Shown here piece by piece: positions 36,624-45,183 of a DNA stretch of 64,000 nucleotides. This DNA comes from CAZTZL01 sp964537715 (lineage in GTDB: Bacteria; Zhuqueibacterota; QNDG01; DSAB01): positions 24,873 to 88,872 of the forward strand of contig CAZIAH010000003.1 in assembly GCA_964537715.1 (NCBI GenBank). The letters are read 5' to 3'. The notes beneath the pieces are model-generated. The model was not told where the DNA came from and made no database searches. It saw nothing but the letters and a program-made list of their open reading frames with translations. The translations under genes and the position numbers were made by a program. Position 1 is the first letter of the stretch. Every line of letters begins with the position of its first letter.

Positions 36624-37559
36624 TTATTTTAAGCGTACCCATTGAAAAACAAAAACACCATTCTGTTTTTTGTCCAGAATAAACAAGCGGTCCCGCCACA
36701 CTGCGACATCCACTGGCTCCACAAGTGTACACAACGGTCCAATCTGCGGACCATAACTCTTGAGAAACAAACCTGTAGATTCAAAAATGATAATCTGTTT
36801 TTTCATTGCATCCGAAACAAAGAGAGTACCATCGCGGTTCAATGCCATTCCCATCGGTTTTTCGAGTACTTTTGTCCCGATTGAAAAAAAATAGTTGCTA
36901 TGCACGTCATAGACGAGGATGCACTTGCGGCCAACATCCGAAACATACACCTTTCCCTTTGATGAAACGAGTACATTTTGTGGCTGATCAAGCTGACCTT
37001 CTCCCGAGTCGAAATCTCCGAAACTCATTTGCGCTTGGCCGAACACGTCGAATTTGAGAATACGCTGATTTTCACCATCGACGCAAAAGAGTTCTCCCTG
37101 GGAGGAAATATCCACACTTTTCGGAAATCCGAACTGTAAATTCTCAGGCCACTCTTCTGAATTTTTAAGAGAAGCAAGATAGTGAAGATCCTTGTCGTAA
37201 CGCTCGATGCGATTATTTTGAAAATCCGCCACGAATACATCGAGTCCGTTTTTCGCACATATATCCAATGGGGTATCGAACTGTTCTTTTTCCCATCCGT
37301 AACCGCCGATTTCGCTGATAAATTCTCCATTCGAATTCAGCTTCTGAATGCGCTGATTGCCCGTATCTGCAATATAGAGACATCCGCTCGGGTCCACGGA
37401 AATCCCCTGTGGAGCTTTAAATTGTGAAGGACCGTTTCCCCGCTCTCCCCAAGTCGTTAGATACTGCAGGATCGCCAATTCATCTTGAGCATGTAAAACA
37501 TTAAACTGGGACAAAATAAGAATCGTGCAAAAAGACAAAATAGATCCTTGAATTTTCAT
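36624..37559 (-). CDS. Secreted NHL-repeat beta-propeller protein
   Basis: A 311-residue protein. The ATG at 37559 has GAGG well placed before it and gives a signal peptide (ILSFCTILILSQFNVLHAQ); a GTG frame opens 4 codons earlier. About six NHL repeats follow, for example GISVDPSGCLYIADTGNQRI, LDICAKNGLDVFVADFQNNR and VLVSSKGKVYVSDVGRKCI. NHL propellers bind proteins or ligands, and no catalytic residues were evident. It leads the operon with the 1131-residue protein and the Omp85 protein, so an envelope role is inferred. Confidence 0.85.
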   Translation of the reverse strand: MKIQGSILSFCTILILSQFNVLHAQDELAILQYLTTWGERGNGPSQFKAPQGISVDPSGCLYIADTGNQRIQKLNSNGEFISEIGGYGWEKEQFDTPLDICAKNGLDVFVADFQNNRIERYDKDLHYLASLKNSEEWPENLQFGFPKSVDISSQGELFCVDGENQRILKFDVFGQAQMSFGDFDSGEGQLDQPQNVLVSSKGKVYVSDVGRKCILVYDVHSNYFFSIGTKVLEKPMGMALNRDGTLFVSDAMKKQIIIFESTGLFLKSYGPQIGPLCTLVEPVDVAVWRDRLFILDKKQNGVFVFQWVRLK

Positions 37560-37598
37560 CTTTTTCCTCACTTGAAAATCAAAGATTTAGTTCTGTTT

Positions 37599-37627
37599 AA
37601 ATTACAGGCTAATCATGAAATTGTCAA
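37599..37627 (-). promoter_or_regulatory. Sigma-70 promoter of the NHL / outer-membrane operon
   Basis: On the minus strand TTGACA (37627-37622), 17-bp spacer, TAATTT (37604-37599). It starts 5 bp after the U-tract of the hppA terminator, so the two units are cleanly separated. Confidence 0.7.
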
Positions 37628-37631
37628 TAAC

Positions 37632-37666
37632 AAAATAAAAAAGGCCGACTCATATGGTCAGCCTTT
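37632..37666 (-). terminator. hppA: Rho-independent terminator of hppA
   Basis: In the minus-strand transcript a 10-bp stem (AAAGGCUGAC with GUCGGCCUUU, one G-U pair) encloses a 7-base loop and is followed by UUUUUUAUUUU. It begins 22 bp after the hppA stop. Confidence 0.88.
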
Positions 37667-37687
37667 GGAATAATCTTGTGGCTTTAT

Positions 37688-39976
37688 CTACAAAAGTGAA
37701 AACGCTACAGTCAATCCTGCCATCACTACCGATACCATAGACATCAGCTTGATGAGGATGTTAAGGGACGGTCCAGAAGTATCTTTAAAGGGATCGCCCA
37801 CTGTATCCCCCACAACACCTGCTTTATGGGCTTCACTGCCCTTGCCACCGTGATGTCCCTTTTCAATATATTTTTTTGCATTGTCCCAGGCACCACCGGC
37901 ATTGTTCAGCATACAGGCCAGTGTGAAACCCGTTGTCAAACCACCGGCCAGCAGACCCACAACTCCGGAAACTCCCAAAACCACACCGACAGTAACCGGA
38001 ACGATAATGGCGAGAATCGATGGTAAAAGCATCTCCCTCTGCGCACCCTTTGTCGAAATAGCAACACACTTTGCATATTCAGGTTTGGCTTTTCCGGTCA
38101 TAATTCCGGGAATTTCCTTAAACTGCCGTCGAACCTCCTCGACCATGGCACCGGCTGCACGACCCACTGCTTTCATGGTCATGGCACAAAAGACAAATGC
38201 CATCATCGCTCCAATGAAAATACCGCCTAAAAGAAGCGGATTAAACAGAGAAAGGTTATAGGCTTCGATAAAATCTTTTACCGTTGCCGTTGCCAGTTGA
38301 ACGGCTCGCTGACCTTCCTGTAAAACAGGCAGATTGTCGCGATAGAAAATGATCTGACCAACCTGTTTGATACCTTCACCGGTGCTTGAAGCCAACTTGT
38401 CCAGCCATAATCTGACCTCTTCTAGATAGGCCGCCAACAGAGCCATAGCCGTCAGAGCAGCAGAACCGATGGCGAAACCTTTACCAGTTGCAGCTGTGGT
38501 ATTTCCCAACATATCCAGTGCATCGGTTCGCTCCCGAACTTCATGAGGCAGTTTAGCCATCTCAGCGTTTCCTCCGGCATTGTCTGCAATCGGACCGAAC
38601 GCATCCGTTGCCAATGTAATGCCGAGAGTAGAGAGCATTCCCACAGCAGCAAATCCGATTCCATAAACCCCCATCGAAAAATTGGCGAAACCTCCGGCAA
38701 AGGCAAATGCTGCGATGATGCCGATAACAATCGTCACAACAGGAATCCAGGTCGAAAACATGCCGACTGCAATTCCGTCAATAATCGTTGTCGCAGGCCC
38801 TTGCAATGCCTGATGGGCGATTCCCCGGGTGGGTTTGTACTCATCCGAGGTGAAATATTCAGTGCCCTGACCAATGATCACGCCCGCAACCAGACCAGCC
38901 ACCACGGATCCGAAAATCCCCCAGGTGACCCAACCTATCATGGCTAAACCTGCTATTGCGGCAAGAATCAATACGGAACTGCCTCCGGTTCCGAGCAAAA
39001 GGGCGTGAAGTAAATTTTTCTGAGTTGCGGATTCTTTCGCACGCACCATAAAAATACCGACAATCGATAATATAATACCAATGGCTGCAACCAGCATCGG
39101 AGCAAGCACAGCCGTTGCCTGATCCACGCTCGCAGTCAAAGGCAAGGCCGCACCTAACGTGGCGGTGGCGAGAATGGAACCTGCATAGGATTCATATAAA
39201 TCCGCACCCATGCCTGCCACATCACCTACGTTATCGCCGACATTATCGGCAATCGTCGCGGGATTTCGGGGGTCGTCTTCGGGAATACCCGCTTCTACTT
39301 TTCCTACCAAATCCGCACCGACATCCGCGGCCTTGGTGTATATCCCTCCGCCAACACGGGCAAAAAGTGCCTGGGTCGAGGCACCCATTCCAAACGTCAG
39401 CATTGTTGCTGTGATTTCAACAAGTTTATGATGTTCAGTGGTTCCGGCATGGACAAATGTCAAACCCATAAATTTCAGGCCCTCTGCCATGTTCTGAGAT
39501 GTATAGATCAACTTTGTGAGAATCAAATACCAGAGAGAAACATCCAGTACGGCAAATCCCACTACGACCAATCCCATTACAGCACCGCTTCTGAAAGCAA
39601 TTCTTAATCCTTTGTTCAAAGATTTGGAAGCACCTTGCGCCGTTCTGGCAGAAGCATGGGTCGCGGTTTTCATCCCTAAAAATCCGCAAAGTCCCGAGAA
39701 AAATCCTCCCGTCAAAAAGGCAATCGGTACGAACGGGTTTTGCACACCCGCATAGGCCAGAATGGTCAAAAGAATCAGCAGAATAATAAAAACAAGTCCC
39801 ACAACCTTGTACTGACGTGTAATATAGGCCATGGCACCTTCACGGATATATTGTGCTATTTCAGCCATGGTCTTGGTTCCTTCGCTCTCTTTCATCATTT
39901 GTTTAAAAAACACAAATGCGAAAACAAGCGCTATCACAGAACTTAAAGGCATGAACCAGAAAAAACTTTCTACCAT
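37688..39976 (-). CDS. hppA: Membrane-bound ion-translocating pyrophosphatase, K+-dependent type
   Basis: A 762-residue membrane enzyme with about 16 helices that couples pyrophosphate hydrolysis to export of H+ or Na+. The signature DVGADLVGKVEAGIPEDDPR and NPATIADNVGDNVGDVAGMG bind Mg-pyrophosphate. The switch segment is GNTTAATGKGFAIGSA; Ala in place of the Lys of GNTTKA marks the K+-dependent class. Whether it pumps Na+ or H+ cannot be read. The ATG at 39976 is preferred, since AAGGAG lies 6 bp before it; an upstream TTG overlaps that site. Confidence 0.96.
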   Translation of the reverse strand: MVESFFWFMPLSSVIALVFAFVFFKQMMKESEGTKTMAEIAQYIREGAMAYITRQYKVVGLVFIILLILLTILAYAGVQNPFVPIAFLTGGFFSGLCGFLGMKTATHASARTAQGASKSLNKGLRIAFRSGAVMGLVVVGFAVLDVSLWYLILTKLIYTSQNMAEGLKFMGLTFVHAGTTEHHKLVEITATMLTFGMGASTQALFARVGGGIYTKAADVGADLVGKVEAGIPEDDPRNPATIADNVGDNVGDVAGMGADLYESYAGSILATATLGAALPLTASVDQATAVLAPMLVAAIGIILSIVGIFMVRAKESATQKNLLHALLLGTGGSSVLILAAIAGLAMIGWVTWGIFGSVVAGLVAGVIIGQGTEYFTSDEYKPTRGIAHQALQGPATTIIDGIAVGMFSTWIPVVTIVIGIIAAFAFAGGFANFSMGVYGIGFAAVGMLSTLGITLATDAFGPIADNAGGNAEMAKLPHEVRERTDALDMLGNTTAATGKGFAIGSAALTAMALLAAYLEEVRLWLDKLASSTGEGIKQVGQIIFYRDNLPVLQEGQRAVQLATATVKDFIEAYNLSLFNPLLLGGIFIGAMMAFVFCAMTMKAVGRAAGAMVEEVRRQFKEIPGIMTGKAKPEYAKCVAISTKGAQREMLLPSILAIIVPVTVGVVLGVSGVVGLLAGGLTTGFTLACMLNNAGGAWDNAKKYIEKGHHGGKGSEAHKAGVVGDTVGDPFKDTSGPSLNILIKLMSMVSVVMAGLTVAFSLL

Positions 39977-40038
39977 TTTTTCTCCTTGCAAATTATAAGT
40001 ATGTTAAATTCTATTCTTGTCGATACCTCGAATCGTCC

Positions 40039-40818
40039 CTATCTACCAAACCCGATAACCAATGCAGATCGCCACCATGCATAATATTTATTCTCCAAAT
40101 CTTTTCGAGGTGGAAACGGATAAAAATAGAACTCCTTTTGATCACCGATGAAAATACCATTTTTAATGGTTCTGTAGAGAATATCTCTCTGCATGGAGCG
40201 AATCACGGTTTTCGTTGTTTTGCTGCCCTGTTTTTTTAATTCTGTCAAACAGTCTATTAAATGATCAATATTGGGATATGGAAGATTGTGTACAAGAGCG
40301 GATCCCGGATCTTTGTCCAAATTATCTAGAATGAGTTCAACAAAAACCAGCTTTGGAACCGAGACGGGATTTTTCCGGTCGGTAACGAACCGGCAAAATT
40401 CCAATGGCTTCAACCGGCTTACAATTAAAGGATTCACAGGGCTCAATTCCTGATAGAGATGCAATTCCTCTTCATTACTTTGTGTGTATTTACTCTTACT
40501 GATTTCAAGAACGCGACCATCATCCGTGACGAGATAGAGATTTTTTAAAACATCAAGTGGAATATTTTCCAAAACGCGATAGATCGAGAGGTAAATGGAT
40601 TGTTTGGGTCGTCCATCCGAATGAGGGATACATCGCTTGTCAATATCCGAAAAAGGGAAGTAACTGTTTCTGAAATTCGGATCCAATTCGAAAAACATGG
40701 CCTCCCCGCGTGTTCGTTTCTTCGTTCCCACTGCAAGATAATTTCCAAATTCCTCTGGAGGCAGCATCGAAACGATTAACGATTCTGGAATGAGCGATAA
40801 ATAAAGATAGTATTTCAT
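40039..40818 (-). CDS. Uncharacterised protein
   Basis: A 259-residue soluble protein that I do not recognise. It opens KYYLYLSLIPESLIVSMLPP, with no signal peptide after that. Two short internal segments resemble each other: SLIVSMLPPEEFGNYLAVG near the N-terminus and PLIVSRLKPLEFCRFVTDR near residue 130, which suggests two related subdomains. Other features are FFELDP and FVELILDN in matching places, and the C-terminal FYFYPFPPRKDLENKYYAWW. The ATG at 40818 has GAGG 6 bp upstream and is preferred to the ATG two codons earlier. It has its own promoter and lies between hppA and tRNA-Lys. Confidence 0.7.
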   Translation of the reverse strand: MKYYLYLSLIPESLIVSMLPPEEFGNYLAVGTKKRTRGEAMFFELDPNFRNSYFPFSDIDKRCIPHSDGRPKQSIYLSIYRVLENIPLDVLKNLYLVTDDGRVLEISKSKYTQSNEEELHLYQELSPVNPLIVSRLKPLEFCRFVTDRKNPVSVPKLVFVELILDNLDKDPGSALVHNLPYPNIDHLIDCLTELKKQGSKTTKTVIRSMQRDILYRTIKNGIFIGDQKEFYFYPFPPRKDLENKYYAWWRSALVIGFGR

Positions 40819-40875
40819 ATACATCCTCTTCTATTTTATCAAACTTAGAATTAATATGAACGTTATCAGGGGAAA

Positions 40876-40904
40876 AATATAGCTTTTTTTAATATCAAAA
40901 TCAA
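40876..40904 (-). promoter_or_regulatory. Putative promoter of the gene at 40039-40818
   Basis: On the minus strand TTGATT (40904-40899), 17-bp spacer, TATATT (40881-40876). The leader would be about 50 bases. Confidence 0.55.
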
Positions 40905-40970
40905 CAATAAATCTCCTATAAATACTTGGACAACGAGTTTGCAAAAAAATAAATTTGCAGGAAATTACAA

Positions 40971-40997
40971 TAAAAAACCCAACTTTGCCAGTTGGGG
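40971..40997 (-). terminator. Rho-independent terminator after tRNA-Lys
   Basis: In the minus-strand transcript the stem CCCAACU / AGUUGGG encloses a 5-base loop and runs into UUUUUU (40977-40972). It lies 16 bp after the tRNA 3' end. Confidence 0.88.
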
Positions 40998-41012
40998 ATT
41001 TATTATCATTCG

Positions 41013-41085
41013 TACGCCCACCAGGAATCGAACCTGGAACCTCCTGATTAAGAGTCAGATGCTCTGCCAATTGAGCTATGGGCGC
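41013..41085 (-). tRNA. tRNA-Lys (anticodon CTT)
   Basis: A 73-base cloverleaf. The acceptor stem is GCGCCCA with TGGGCGT (G1-U72 wobble), D-arm AGCTCAATTGGCAGAGC, anticodon loop CTCTTAA with anticodon CTT, T-arm loop TTCGATTC (GGTTCGATTCC). CCA is not encoded. It is flanked by its own promoter and terminator, so it is a single-gene unit. Confidence 0.96.
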
Positions 41086-41147
41086 AAAATCAGACAGGAA
41101 TGAATACCTTGCAAATTAAATCTCGATCTGCATATTTTGTGTACGCT

Positions 41148-41176
41148 AATTTACATAATATAACAAAGTTTGTCAA
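41148..41176 (-). promoter_or_regulatory. Sigma-70 promoter of tRNA-Lys
   Basis: On the minus strand TTGACA (41176-41171), 17-bp spacer, TAAATT (41153-41148), about 60 bp before the tRNA. The remaining sequence to 41357 shows no gene. Confidence 0.75.
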
Positions 41177-41357
41177 GTTCTTGAGGAAACTTAATATCAT
41201 CATCTATAAAATCTACAGAATAGGTTTCATCATCCAGAAACAGAAGGAACGTTTCATTGATCCAATGAGTACCGACCTAAATAGAGATGGATACAATGGT
41301 AAAAATATATTTTCTCAAGGCTATATATAACCACTTTATTTCCATTGTGAATGACAG

Positions 41358-43163
41358 TTACCTTTCTTCGGAAATGAGTTTTAACAATGCTTTTGCTGCA
41401 ACTTCGGGACCCGATGTTTCACACCCTTTTATTCCCAGCCGGGTTCGGATCTGCCCAACAAAAATGCGGTTTTTAAAAAACGTTTCGAAATACTTTTGGG
41501 CAATTTTCTCGTGCAGTGCTTTATACTGCGGAGGGCCAAAAATATTGGCAAAATAGGAATGAACGATTCCTGTCGAAGTAGTGGTACCCTTGCTCATGAC
41601 GGTTCCTTCACGGAAAATCCGGAGAGCCTCCTCCGGCGTGGAAAACCTTTCGATGACAGGATGATCAGCATCGATCTCTTCATAATTATTGGCATACAAA
41701 ACAAAATCAATGGGATACCCATGCATGATCACTTCGTAGGAAGAAACCGGCAGAATGGCACGCGCATTGATCTGGCTGGGACTCATGATGATCACCCGGT
41801 CGATCTGTCCGAAAGCATATCCAGGCTGCAAATCGTCCAATCGAACGAACGCGCCGATCTCCGTCCCGTATCCTTTGATGGATTCATTTTTGTCAATACG
41901 GACAGATCCCATGTCATCCGAAACAATGGTGATATCCTGAATTTCGGAATCGCCCAAAATTCGTAATGCTTCCAGGGTTTCTGATTTGCCGGCTCCGGTA
42001 TCTCCCATGATCAGCACATTCGCCGGTCGATTGGAATGGCAGGTGATGCGAATCAAGGCACCGTGGAATGGGAATTCATTTCGCTGCATGATTTTGATAT
42101 TGTGCAGGGTTAAAACCATCTTTTTCAAATATCCGAAATAGCCAAACTCGTCCCGGTTCGGCACCGCTGCAACCAACATTTGATTTTTAACATCTTCATA
42201 GAAGACCGTAGGAAATTCTGCCAGATTATCCAAGGAATTGCCCGGCACTCCAAACAGATAGATCCCGTCGGGCTTTTGTTTGAGATCATCTTCGTTGGCG
42301 AGTTCAAATAAATTACAGAGTGAAAATCCGATCTCATAAAATTTCTGATGAAAATAGATGAGAATCAATAAATCTCCGACTTTGGCCGGATAGCAGATCC
42401 ATTCGTCCTTGCGAAGATTCACTACCTCCAAAGGATTGGTTTCGATGCGAATGAAACTTCCCGTTCTTTTATTCATGGGCGGGTTTAAAATCAAAGGCGG
42501 ATTTAGAAGAATCTGATGAATGAGACCAATCCCGTTGAGCTGAGCATATGATTTTCCGAAAGGCGGCTTGTATCGGGATGAAGCGATTGAGGCGATTTCA
42601 GCACCGGCCCGAACCTGGCGGTAGACCACCGGGTGCTGACCGGTGATGTTTTCCTGTACATCCCGATAGATCCTGCGCACAAGATGGGTCAACGATTCGA
42701 TGGTGTCATTGAAAATCCGATAAGGCCGTTTCTCCAGTTCGGAATCCAGGGAAGAGCAGATAATAAAACGGTCAAAACTCCTCCAGTAATTGTACATAAA
42801 TTCGACGAAATCATTAAACCGTCTTTTGTCTTTTAAAAAGCACACGGCACCATCGACAATTTTTTCGACTTCTTTTTTCTTGATTTTCGTCAGATAAATC
42901 AAAACTTGTTTCAATATCTTCATATCTTTTTTCTGAATATTCTTCTTATCGGGGAAAATATCGAGCAGAACGGAATTCCGATCAGACAGATGATCCACTG
43001 TTCTGGAAAGAAATGCATGAAACAGAGGACTAGATAGCAATTCTTCCGGCGAATCACAGAGTTTGTTTCCTGCATGAATCACGATCTTGTTTTCGATAAA
43101 TTTATAAATCTGTGGCTGGTCCTCCGTAGCACCCTGATCCATTTTTTCTTTTTGAGTTTTCAT
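41358..43163 (-). CDS. HPr-kinase/PEPCK-like P-loop protein of unknown function
   Basis: A 601-residue cytoplasmic protein. The P-loop MGDTGAGKSETLEAL (387-400) is followed by TIVSDDMGSVRI, the same order as the Walker A and DD motifs of HPr kinase/phosphorylase. PFHGALIRI precedes the P-loop, as in the PEPCK-like superfamily. The first 330 residues are mostly helical then alpha/beta and match no family I recognise. No N-terminal HprK domain and no HPr gene are present nearby, so the target is unknown. The start is 45 bp from the degraded regulator fragment at 43209. A kinase for a protein or small molecule is the best guess. Confidence 0.65.
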   Translation of the reverse strand: MKTQKEKMDQGATEDQPQIYKFIENKIVIHAGNKLCDSPEELLSSPLFHAFLSRTVDHLSDRNSVLLDIFPDKKNIQKKDMKILKQVLIYLTKIKKKEVEKIVDGAVCFLKDKRRFNDFVEFMYNYWRSFDRFIICSSLDSELEKRPYRIFNDTIESLTHLVRRIYRDVQENITGQHPVVYRQVRAGAEIASIASSRYKPPFGKSYAQLNGIGLIHQILLNPPLILNPPMNKRTGSFIRIETNPLEVVNLRKDEWICYPAKVGDLLILIYFHQKFYEIGFSLCNLFELANEDDLKQKPDGIYLFGVPGNSLDNLAEFPTVFYEDVKNQMLVAAVPNRDEFGYFGYLKKMVLTLHNIKIMQRNEFPFHGALIRITCHSNRPANVLIMGDTGAGKSETLEALRILGDSEIQDITIVSDDMGSVRIDKNESIKGYGTEIGAFVRLDDLQPGYAFGQIDRVIIMSPSQINARAILPVSSYEVIMHGYPIDFVLYANNYEEIDADHPVIERFSTPEEALRIFREGTVMSKGTTTSTGIVHSYFANIFGPPQYKALHEKIAQKYFETFFKNRIFVGQIRTRLGIKGCETSGPEVAAKALLKLISEER

Positions 43164-43208
43164 TCATGTTTTCCTTAACTTAAATAGTTATGGTATCATT
43201 CCTGTTGA

Positions 43209-43379
43209 TTATATCAATTCTCGAAATTTCTTCCAATCGATATTTAACTTTCTCATTCGCGCCCGTAGCGTGTTTGGATTGACCCGAAGCAGCTGCGCCG
43301 CTCCCTTCTCTCCCTCGACGCGGCCTTTGGTATACCTCAAAGCCGGCTCGGTATGTTTTTTCACCACAACATCGAGAAA
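43209..43379 (-). pseudogene. C-terminal Fis-type HTH fragment of an NtrC-like sigma-54 activator
   Basis: On the minus strand, in a frame different from the GH35 gene, the codons up to TAA 43211-43209 give LRYTKGRVEGEKGAAQLLRV, NPNTLRARMRKLNI and DWKKF. This is the DNA-binding HTH_8 domain found at the end of sigma-54-dependent response regulators. No start, receiver or AAA+ domain precedes it; the frame runs into the end of the GH35 gene. It is the remnant of a regulator whose body has been lost or replaced. The helix-turn-helix itself appears intact. Confidence 0.78.
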
Positions 43380-43405
43380 GGAAAAAGTAACGATCTGAAT
43401 CGTTT

Positions 43406-45058
43406 CTACCTGTATCGGTACAGCTTGATGCGTTGAATATCAAATTTGTGATTGGGCAATTGCAGATGCCTGCCCTGATGGCTCTGATCCCCATTCATTC
43501 GCCGGCCGGAAATCCAATGGTCTCCGACAAACCTGCCTTCATCTATCCGATCAATACCGGCTGTCGAATCTTCCGGTGAGTCGGTTTCAAAAGTCACAAT
43601 CACGCCGCTTCCGGCAATGATGTATTCATCCGAACCGGTCGAAATAAGAATACATCCTCTGAGCGGCCACACCTCAGAATCCGGGGATCGGTAGGTCCAT
43701 TTCGAAGTATAATCGTGAGACACACTCAGGGTATAGTTTCCCAATTTGATTTTCTGAGTTTGATTTTCCTCATCGACCAGTGCCCCTGCCATCAAGCCTT
43801 TCCCCTGACTTGCGAGTATAAGAGGAGTCAGCTGATTAAGAATACGATAACTCTGACCAATGGGATCATTTTCAGGATCCTGTGTCGATTCGATGGAAAA
43901 AGGTGAAAATCCCATTGCATCGTGTTGACCCATTGCATAAAATACATTCGCTGCGACCTGCCTGTCCCGTCTGGCTTCGGGGATAAACAGTGGATTCCCG
44001 GAACGATGATACTTTCCGCACCATTCGGCAAAGTTCGGAAAATAGATGTCCGGAGAATAAAAATCGATCAACGGTCCGCCGGCCCGCCAGACATCCATGA
44101 GATGTGGCAGCGGACCTGCGCTTGGATACTGACCGGGTTTGTAGCCCGGCCGGATCAGCGCGGCATTGACAAACATTGGAAGTGGATATTCGGCTTTGCC
44201 GGCCTCCACAACTTCGTTCACGTAAAGAGCAAAGTACCACGCCATAAAAATTTCTTCGGTTCCAGCGCCTTTACCAAATACTTCTTCCCAGTTCCCGGAC
44301 GATTTAAAACCCGTCTTCTCCCACACTTGCCGAAACTCGGGAATCAAACTGACTTTGTGTTTCTGCAGATACACCATCAATGCTTCAGGCACGGATTGAT
44401 GATAGAGACCATTGGCCACAGCGCTCCGGTCGCGCGCTTCCGGGATCATGCCGATTTCATTTTCAACCTGAATCATAATCACAGTATGATCCTGATCATC
44501 GACCTCGCGTATATGACGCATGAGTGTCCCGAAAGCATTTGCATCCGCTTTGCAACTCTCTTCGCTGAATACCGAAAGAATTTCCATCCCCCTGCCATTT
44601 TTATCTTCGGAACGGGGAAACCATTCCTGATTTGTTTTGACCCACTCAGGGGCATAACAGGACATGCTGTTCTTCCAGCTTCCAAACCACAAAAAGGCCA
44701 GGCGCAGATGATACTGTCTGGCGCTGTGAATGATACTGTCCACAAGAGCGAAATCAAACATTCCCTCCTCTGGTTCAATCAATTCCCAGTAAACCGGCAC
44801 CAGAACGGTATTCAAATGCATGGCGACGAGCTTCGACCAGATCGGCTGCATGTACTTCAAATCAGAAGCACTGGAATTCCCCAACTCTCCTCCGAGGATC
44901 AAAAACGGTTTTCCGTCCACAATCAGTTGCGTGGCACTTCCCTGCTTTCGAAGATGAGGCCGATTTTGCTCATCAGCGCGGGACAATACAGAAGAAAATA
45001 TTATCAATCCAAATATCATATAAAATACACGACGATTGACAATCGATTTTTTTCTCAT
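43406..45058 (-). CDS. GH35 beta-galactosidase family protein
   Basis: A 550-residue exported glycosidase with a signal peptide (VFYMIFGLIIFSSVLSRA). The (beta/alpha)8 domain has NTVLVPVYWELIEPEEG, the acid/base in VENEIG (Glu201) and the nucleophile in FIPEARR (Glu361). The C-terminal 150 residues look like the DUF5597 beta-domain. This GH35/42 subgroup releases beta-linked galactose from plant glycans. No sorting domain is present, so it is probably periplasmic. Its end borders the degraded regulator fragment. Confidence 0.85.
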   Translation of the reverse strand: MRKKSIVNRRVFYMIFGLIIFSSVLSRADEQNRPHLRKQGSATQLIVDGKPFLILGGELGNSSASDLKYMQPIWSKLVAMHLNTVLVPVYWELIEPEEGMFDFALVDSIIHSARQYHLRLAFLWFGSWKNSMSCYAPEWVKTNQEWFPRSEDKNGRGMEILSVFSEESCKADANAFGTLMRHIREVDDQDHTVIMIQVENEIGMIPEARDRSAVANGLYHQSVPEALMVYLQKHKVSLIPEFRQVWEKTGFKSSGNWEEVFGKGAGTEEIFMAWYFALYVNEVVEAGKAEYPLPMFVNAALIRPGYKPGQYPSAGPLPHLMDVWRAGGPLIDFYSPDIYFPNFAEWCGKYHRSGNPLFIPEARRDRQVAANVFYAMGQHDAMGFSPFSIESTQDPENDPIGQSYRILNQLTPLILASQGKGLMAGALVDEENQTQKIKLGNYTLSVSHDYTSKWTYRSPDSEVWPLRGCILISTGSDEYIIAGSGVIVTFETDSPEDSTAGIDRIDEGRFVGDHWISGRRMNGDQSHQGRHLQLPNHKFDIQRIKLYRYR

Positions 45059-45183
45059 TTAGAAGGTCCTCCTGTTTGAAAAAACACCATGCAGTCAAAA
45101 TATAAAATCCTTAAGGAACAACTTCAAATCTTTTTCAATTTATACAGATCATCCAACGATAATCAAGACGATTCTTCTCTCTT

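Noticed and set aside
41086..41357. Possible small genes in the gap upstream of tRNA-Lys
   Set aside because: Only the tRNA promoter was supportable; the short plus-strand frames lack ribosome sites and homology.
43180..43494. A 104-residue minus-strand frame starting MGIRAIRAG
   Set aside because: It has no homology; the overlapping real signals are the GH35 C-terminus and, in another frame, the Fis-type HTH remnant.
43922..45079. Long plus-strand open frame of 385 codons opposite the GH35 gene
   Set aside because: It is the antisense shadow of a gene with clear catalytic motifs and shows no domain or ribosome site.
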